Origin: Xestospongia muta
Lineage: Eukaryota > Porifera > Demospongiae > Haplosclerida > Petrosiidae
Length of the DNA: 64,000 bases
Direction of reading: 5' to 3'
NCBI GenBank assembly: GCA_963693285.1
Contig: OY848928.1
Location: forward strand, 3,658,501-3,722,500
Positions 58,106 through 64,000 of this stretch are shown piece by piece. Every line of letters begins with the position of its first letter. Within the stretch, counting starts at the first letter, position 1. Under the pieces are notes generated by a model. The model saw only the letters and a program-made list of their open reading frames with translations, was not told where the DNA came from and searched no databases. The position numbers were made by a program, and so were the translations under genes.

Positions 58106-61100
58106 ATGACAGGTGTAGCAGGCGCTTCTATTGTTCTTCTTTGCACTGTTTGCAGTCTAGTATGTTCTACTGTGCCATTAACACATTCTCAAAAGATAGT
58201 TACTCGTTATAGTAACAGCTGGGCAGTAGAGGTTACTGGAGGGAAGGACAAAGCTGATGAAATTGCTGAGAGACATGGCTTGATTAATTTAGGAGCTGTA
58301 AGTATGACAATAATATTTTTGCTCACACTAACTATTCCTGTTATTATAGATTGGTTCATTAAGCAATATGTATCACTTTCTTCTTGATTCTGATGGTGAT
58401 CATCAAGTAAAAGATCTAATTGGTGGAGAGATCCATTATCATACCAATGCTCTTAAAACAGAGAAAGAGGTAATACATGGATAATTACATAATAAAGAAT
58501 GTCATGTTGATCATGAACTTTAAGTAGTTCCTTACTATAATTATGTATGCTGTGTCATCATTCAGTTGATAGTGTTTTTAATGGAAGCGCTATTTGTATA
58601 AGCAATATTATTGCAAACAGTTTTTTGTGACCGGCTGTTTGATAAACGAGATTAATATTCATGTCTACTAGATATACACACATCACTGCATGTAAAACCA
58701 TTTTGTCTTTAGTAGAATAATTGTGATGTGAATGGATCCATGAAAAGATGTAGTAAAAATTGAAAATGCTATCATTGTCTGATTGTATAGGTTGGTTATG
58801 TAAAACAGCAAACATTACATACCTGGCAAAAGAAATATCTACAACCTACTGCTAATACTGACCCACTATGGAGTTCACAGTGGTGTCTCGTAAGTCGTAT
58901 GATATGTATTGATATGTCATGACTAATAGCATTCATTAGTACCAGTTCATTCTATGAATAACTTTGTAATTACTCTGTCATAGGAAGTTGTTCATTCATG
59001 ACTTACTCCTTCACATAACAAATATACATAAATATCATCTGAAGTGTCATAATTAGAAGTGGTGTTATTAGAAGTAGTGTGAATAAATAATATTCATATA
59101 TTGTGCCTACACTTCCTTGTAATTACCTGTTATTGTATATACACAGCTATTGTTTTATATTAACTACTTCATATATATAAACAAGTAAATAAAAACATTT
59201 TGTAAAAAATGAAATGGTATGATTTGAAGTAGTATAATGAAATAATATTCATTTGTTGAACCCACACTTCCTTGTAACTCAAGATGTGAGAAACTAAAGC
59301 AGATAATTCATTTTAAAATATACTGCATCTGTGAAAATCATGGCAAATCATTTATTTTTGAGTTATTATTGTGGACAAAAGAAAAAGATGAAGAAAAAGA
59401 AGGATGAGAAACATGAACAATTCATCAATTTTTACTGTGATGCTTAGAAACATTACTTTAGCCTATAAATCAGTCGCAACATAGACATTATCTTATGCTG
59501 TATTTTGGGTGAGATAGTCTGTGTTTCTGTCAATACACTGCTATCACACAACTGATATCATCTGAAATGCCATAATTAAAAATGTTTTTTTTGAAGTAGT
59601 GTTATTAGAAGTAGTGTGATTGTATATACATAACTATTGTTGTATATAGACTACTTCATATATATAAACAAGTAAATAAAAACATTTCTAAAAAAATGAA
59701 GTAAATATAGGGATGGCTAATATCAGTCGAATACAAAGAATACAAACAAGATACACTGCAAAGCGGATCGGTTGATTTTACCACTATTTGGTTATACAGG
59801 TTCCATAATGTAAACTGAAAGTAAACATAATATAGTTTTGATTACTATTGTCCTATAGAATTCATTGTTTATCAAATCAAAACATTCTTATTTCTTTTAA
59901 AAAACATTGTTAGTTGTAATATTTTGTAAATAGTTTGCATCGTGCAACCTGTATAACCAATTTGGTTAACTCAACCAATCAGTTTTTACAGTGTAATAGA
60001 GATGGCAATTGCAGCATTCCTACATAATAGCACAGATGACACAAAAAATTTAGGATATTCACTATATCACTTATTAATAAATAATATTAGTGACATATTT
60101 TTGCATTCTATAGCTATGCTATTATGTAGGGATTATGTAATTGCCATCCCTATCATTTGGTTAAATTTTTTCTATTAGACTGTTGTTAACCATCCCTACA
60201 CTTGCTTCGTTTTTTTAGAAAATGCACTGCTGTTGTGTGCATGATATCATCTGAAGTGTCATAATTAGAAGTGGTGTTATTAGAAGTAGTATGATTAAAT
60301 AATATTCATATGTTGTACCTACACTTCCTTGTAGTTACCTTGTATTGTATATACACAGCTATTGTTTTAATTAATTACTTCATATATATAAACAAATAAA
60401 TAAAAAACATTTCTAAAATGAAGTTCATGTACAGATGAGTAATATCAAACCACTACATCTCTACATAGAAGCTACACACAAGGAGTACATGAATACAATT
60501 TTATGTTTGAATTTTACTGGGCTGTTATTGGACTGGACTACTGGACTGACATTTTGATCTCACAAAACTTGTATATTGAGTGTATTCGACCACACATCTT
60601 TTATTTGTTTCATTTTATTTCACAACTAAAGCACTCAATAGCGTGTGCTAATAGAAATAATGCATAAAATATGATGGGATAATAATGAGAGCAGATATAT
60701 CTATATAGTACACAGAAATTTGGTTAATATGCATGATGTCATAAGAGGACATTGGAGTGAGAGAATAGGATGTAGAAAAAGAGAAAACCGTGTAAGAGTC
60801 TTTTACTTTAGACTTCTTATAGGACTGCTTGTTTCATACAACTGTTTCAACAAAGTATTATGCTCTTGATACTGCCATTCCTACTTTGGGCTTGTTTGAG
60901 ATGTTTTTGCAGCCATTTCTACATTTAATGGTTTTTTTAGAAATTTTCATTTATTTGTAACTTATATGATTGGCTCACAATTGCAGTGACACTTCAACAA
61001 AATGATTCCCTTATCTTTATAGAGTTTTTTTTAGTGAAGTAGCCGACTTAATTTTTGCCTAAGGCTCTATATTTTTGTTTATGATACGTCTGTAGAAAAA

Positions 61101-64000
61101 TCTGTTCAGTTCAATTAGTTAATTAGTCTTCTTTATCCTGTCATGTATTTACATGTATGCTGTGTAGTGATGTAATTTGATATTCAAGGATTCTTAGACT
61201 TATGATATGTCTTAAAATAATTCAACTGTTCACCATATATGGCAAATTATAATTTGTTGCTTATTTTAGAAGAATACTGGTCAAACTGGATATACTACTT
61301 TACTATTAGATATCAATGTAGAACCAGCTTGGATACAAGGATATACTGGTAATGGTATCATTGTAGGTGTGGTTGATGATGGTAAGTAACTATATAGTAA
61401 AAATCTATGGTTGTTTATATGATTGCTTTTAATCACTTTAGTATATAATTAGTCCTTACTTATAACATATGTCGATACTGAATACCAAACCTTCTCTATA
61501 TAGTAAACCTTATAGAGGTGTCTTTGATAAAGAAATTATATAGCATATTAAAATATTTAATGTGGATCTAGATGAAGTAACGTGATAGAGAAAATGACAT
61601 AGAATATCCTTTATGTGAGGTTTTATTGTAATTAATTTTTTTCCTTCTGTAGGTATGGAACATACTCATAAGGACTTGGTTGATAACTATGTAAGTTGAT
61701 ATAGTCTTCTTATAAAGTTAACTATATACTTACATGTATTATAAGGTTGACAGCATTATAAGTATTGTGGTATGATATTAATGGTTGCTACTGTATTGAT
61801 GTCTCTATTTAAATTATTTATCACAATGGCAAAAGAAATTCCATGCTCCCAAATGAACTATAATATAATATTGTTATAAATGTATGTAACCAACCATCCT
61901 TTTATATATGCATTGTTAAAATAGATTATTGTTTTAACTGATTCACAGTCACTTGGGATACATGTATTCTCAAAAAATTCATTGGAAAATATTAACAACA
62001 TATTGTATTTTTATTACTAACTACAATAGAATTACACAGTTCATATGGTTAAACAAACCTTCTCATGTATGTAGCATGTTTTATTGATTCCATGTATCTT
62101 TATGTAGATATCAACCTATAGTTATGATTATTATAATTATGATAATGATCCTTCTCCTTCTGGGTCACACTCACATGGAACAGCTTGTGCTGGAGAAATT
62201 GGTATGGTACATGCAAATGGTGTTTGTGGAGTAGGTGTGGCTTACAATACAAAACTTGCAGGTATACTAGCAAAAATTAGAAGATGTGTTTATAACTAGT
62301 AACTAACTTTATAGGAATTCGTTTGTTGGGTGGTGTAACAACTGATGCTCAAGATGCAAGTGCTGTGAGCCATCAACGAAATGCTATTGATATATATAGT
62401 AATAGTTGGGGTCCAGGTGATTATGGATGTATTGTTGGTGGACCAGAAACGTTAACACTCACTGCACTAGAAGAAGGAACACAATTAGTAAGATTTTTAT
62501 TCTCTAATAATATTAGAAATTGCTAAAATCAGAGACTAATATGAAACTGTGTTACAAATTGCTTAATGAAATAATCTTTGAATCCATTTTAATGCAATTA
62601 TTAGACTGATTACTATCTTAGGGTCGAGGAGGGAAAGGTAACATCTTTACATGGGCAGCTGGTAATGGAGGAGGAACTGATTATTATTATGATACTTGTG
62701 CAGCTGATGGTTATTCTCAAAGCAGATATACCATATCAGTTGGTGCTTATTCTCAATTTGGTGCTCCTGCTAGCTATGATGAGCCATGCTCTGCTAAATT
62801 TACTGTTGCCTATGTTGAGAATACACTGAATGAAAACCTACAAGTGGTATGTACAACACTATATTAATATACATATTGAACACGAATTGTTTATATGTAT
62901 ATTCTTACCTTTATATGAGTGTATATTGATTCTCTTGTCAGGCAACATTAGCTCGTTATAATCTATGTACTAAAAAATTTGATGGCACTAGCTCAGCAAC
63001 TCCATTAGTTTCTGGAGTTGTAGCATTGACATTGGAAGCTAAGTGAGTCCATGATATTGTCAGATAGTCATATTACTTTATATGTGGTTTCAATTGATTT
63101 AGTTCTGATCTAACCTGGCGAGATATCTTGTATCTTATTGTGTATACATCTAACTCTGATTCTCTAATAGTCAATACTAATGATAAGTTTACAAATGGTG
63201 CTGGTCTGACAGTGAGTCATCACTTTGGATTTGGAGCAATTGATGCTGAAGCCATGGTAACACGAGCCAAGCATTGGGTCAATGTACCTTCTGAAATATC
63301 ACATACTTTAACTCCATCTATAACAACTGGGTTAGTTATTTTATAATATTTTGTTGATGTAAGTTATACATGTGATAGGTACGCAACACTTAGTTCACCA
63401 CTTATTGTCACATTCACTTACTCTGGGGAGATAACTTATCTTGAACAGATTGTAGTTACTATGACACTTCATGCCAATGGCTATCATTATTACTTAGATG
63501 AAATAGATGCATTTTATCAATTATACAAAGATAGATATTATCTTAATTATAACTTCTATAATAACCGTGCTAAACGTGGTGATATCAGTGTCACTCTCAC
63601 TTCTCCTCAAGGCTCTACTTCTACTTTACTGTTCAATCGACCTTATGATATTGTCACTACAGAAGGTTATCTCAATTGGCCATTCTTAAGTATCCTACAC
63701 TGGGGCGAAAACCCTAATGGACAATGGACTATACGAGTGTACTGGAAGAACTCAAAGGGGTCTGCTAGAATGAGTAATATATACATTTCCTTATATGGTG
63801 TGTCTGGAACACCAACTGCAGTGTCTGGAACACCAACGGCAATGTCTGGAACACCAACTGCAGTGTCTGGAACACCAACTGCTGTGTCTGGAAGACAAAC
63901 TGGTGTGTCTAGAACACCAACTTCAGTGTCTGGAAGACCAACTTCAGTGTCTGGAATACCAATGGCAGTGTCTGGAACACCAACTGCACTGTCTGGAACA
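58106..64000 (+). CDS. Furin/kexin-type proprotein convertase, PC6 (3' end outside window)
   Basis: Exons: 58106-58297, 58350-58469, 58791-58889, 61270-61381, 61653-61690, 62108-62261, 62315-62487, 62622-62846, 62942-63042, 63103-63330, and 63379 to beyond 64000. The catalytic tetrad is present ([27 protein letters not shown]), with RGD in the P domain. Exon 1 has a 9-nt duplication in the signal-peptide core (CTVCSLVCS). Exon 6 is the most diverged of the array (GMVHANGVCG; YNTKL). Just after the P domain, where other copies have one VSGTPTA, this copy has at least nine tandem copies (63800-64000) and no stop inside the window. Intron 3 is expanded to 2.4 kb with MITEs. The Cys-rich segment and anchor would lie beyond the window. 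Confidence 0.85.
59766..59980. repeat. Foldback MITE in PC6 intron 3 (GATYGGTTGA arms)
   Basis: GATCGGTTGATTTT ... TTGGTTATACAGGTT at the left is mirrored by AACCTGTATAACCAA ... AACTCAACCAATC at the right. Arms of about 36 nt. The arms resemble those of the 18662-18986 palindromes. Confidence 0.6.
60001..60148. repeat. Foldback MITE in PC6 intron 3 (GATGGCAATT arms)
   Basis: GATGGCAATTGCAGCATTCC then TACATAATAGC at the left pairs with GCTATTATGTAGGGATTATG then TAATTGCCATC at the right. Arms are about 32 nt with a few mismatches, around a centre of about 85 nt. Confidence 0.7.
63800..64000 (+). repeat. In-frame 21-bp coding minisatellite in PC6
   Basis: The unit is GTG TCT GGA ACA CCA ACT GCA, encoding VSGTPTA. 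Nine complete units and 12 nt of a tenth reach the window edge. All are exactly 21 nt, so the frame is kept. Variants change single residues (for example GRQTGVS, RTPTSVS, GIPMAVS). The result is a Ser/Thr/Pro-rich linker between the P domain and the expected Cys-rich anchor region. Confidence 0.92.

Larger units (their letters stand above)
59035..60420. repeat. Repeated module in PC6 intron 3
   Basis: A block of about 150 nt (GAAGTAGTGT, then TTCATAT, CACTTCCTTGTA, TATACACAGCTATTGTTTT, ACTTCATATATATAAACA) occurs at about 59040-59200, partly near 59215-59290, at about 59575-59690, and at 60245-60410. The same block occurs once in intron 3 of PC2, PC4 and PC5. The copies separate two foldback elements. 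Confidence 0.55.

Overview
The window is AT-rich eukaryotic DNA with short GT-AG introns (most under 600 nt, donors mainly GTAAG), decayed transposons, palindromic MITE-like repeats and TATA/CCAAT promoters. The coding content is metazoan: secreted or membrane immunoglobulin (Ig) and fibronectin type III (FN3) proteins, and furin/kexin-type proprotein convertases. An early-branching animal, most likely a demosponge of the Amphimedon type, fits best. That is inference from style and gene content, not from a marker gene.

Layout. (1) 1-12.7 kb is a cluster of Ig/FN3 genes and fragments. A two-Ig module occurs at 146-941, 2013-2767 and 9139-9934. Two of the copies end in a Ser/Thr-rich stalk and a C-terminal hydrophobic helix. 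Between and after them lie two decayed Ig/FN3 genes (4665-5730 and 10762-12698) and duplicated signal-peptide exons. A minus-strand gene end (3257-3424) sits tail-to-tail with the Ig gene, and its last exon is duplicated at 10514-10620. (2) 13.1-64 kb is a tandem array of proprotein convertase genes, called PC1 to PC6 here, all on the plus strand. PC1 (13142-17590), PC2 (20639-26776), PC3 (34752-41719) and PC4 (45529-50613) have complete 11-exon reading frames. PC5 (51724-56693) has lost its promoter, signal peptide and most of exon 1. PC6 (58106 to the window end) runs off the window inside exon 11. An inverted fragment (exons 9 to 6) lies at 29239-30459 on the minus strand.

Each PC gene encodes a signal peptide, prodomain, S8 subtilisin-like catalytic domain with Asp/His/Asn/Ser retained, P domain with RGD, a short Cys-rich segment and a C-terminal hydrophobic tail. 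The duplicated unit also carries downstream debris: a LINE endonuclease fragment, a ~320-bp palindrome, and a minus-strand fragment resembling a LINE reverse transcriptase. Individual copies carry private insertions: a foldback MITE and a hairpin-ended repeat in PC2; a degenerate Ty3/Gypsy retrotransposon in PC3 intron 3; a tandem repeat upstream of PC4; and MITEs in PC6 intron 3. Between PC2 and PC3 is a nest of elements. Its core (31323-33272) has 152-bp terminal inverted repeats and a 9-bp target duplication, and holds a spliced gene of unknown function converging on a truncated RecQ-like helicase.

Most notable: a hypervariable patch in the otherwise near-identical P domains of the PC array; an in-frame 21-bp minisatellite in PC6; mosaic sequence patterns that suggest gene conversion; loss of Arg at the predicted prodomain cleavage site; and the long-TIR element carrying a helicase fragment. 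An array of convertases with a variable surface patch next to Ig receptors could be a recognition or defence locus, but this is speculation.
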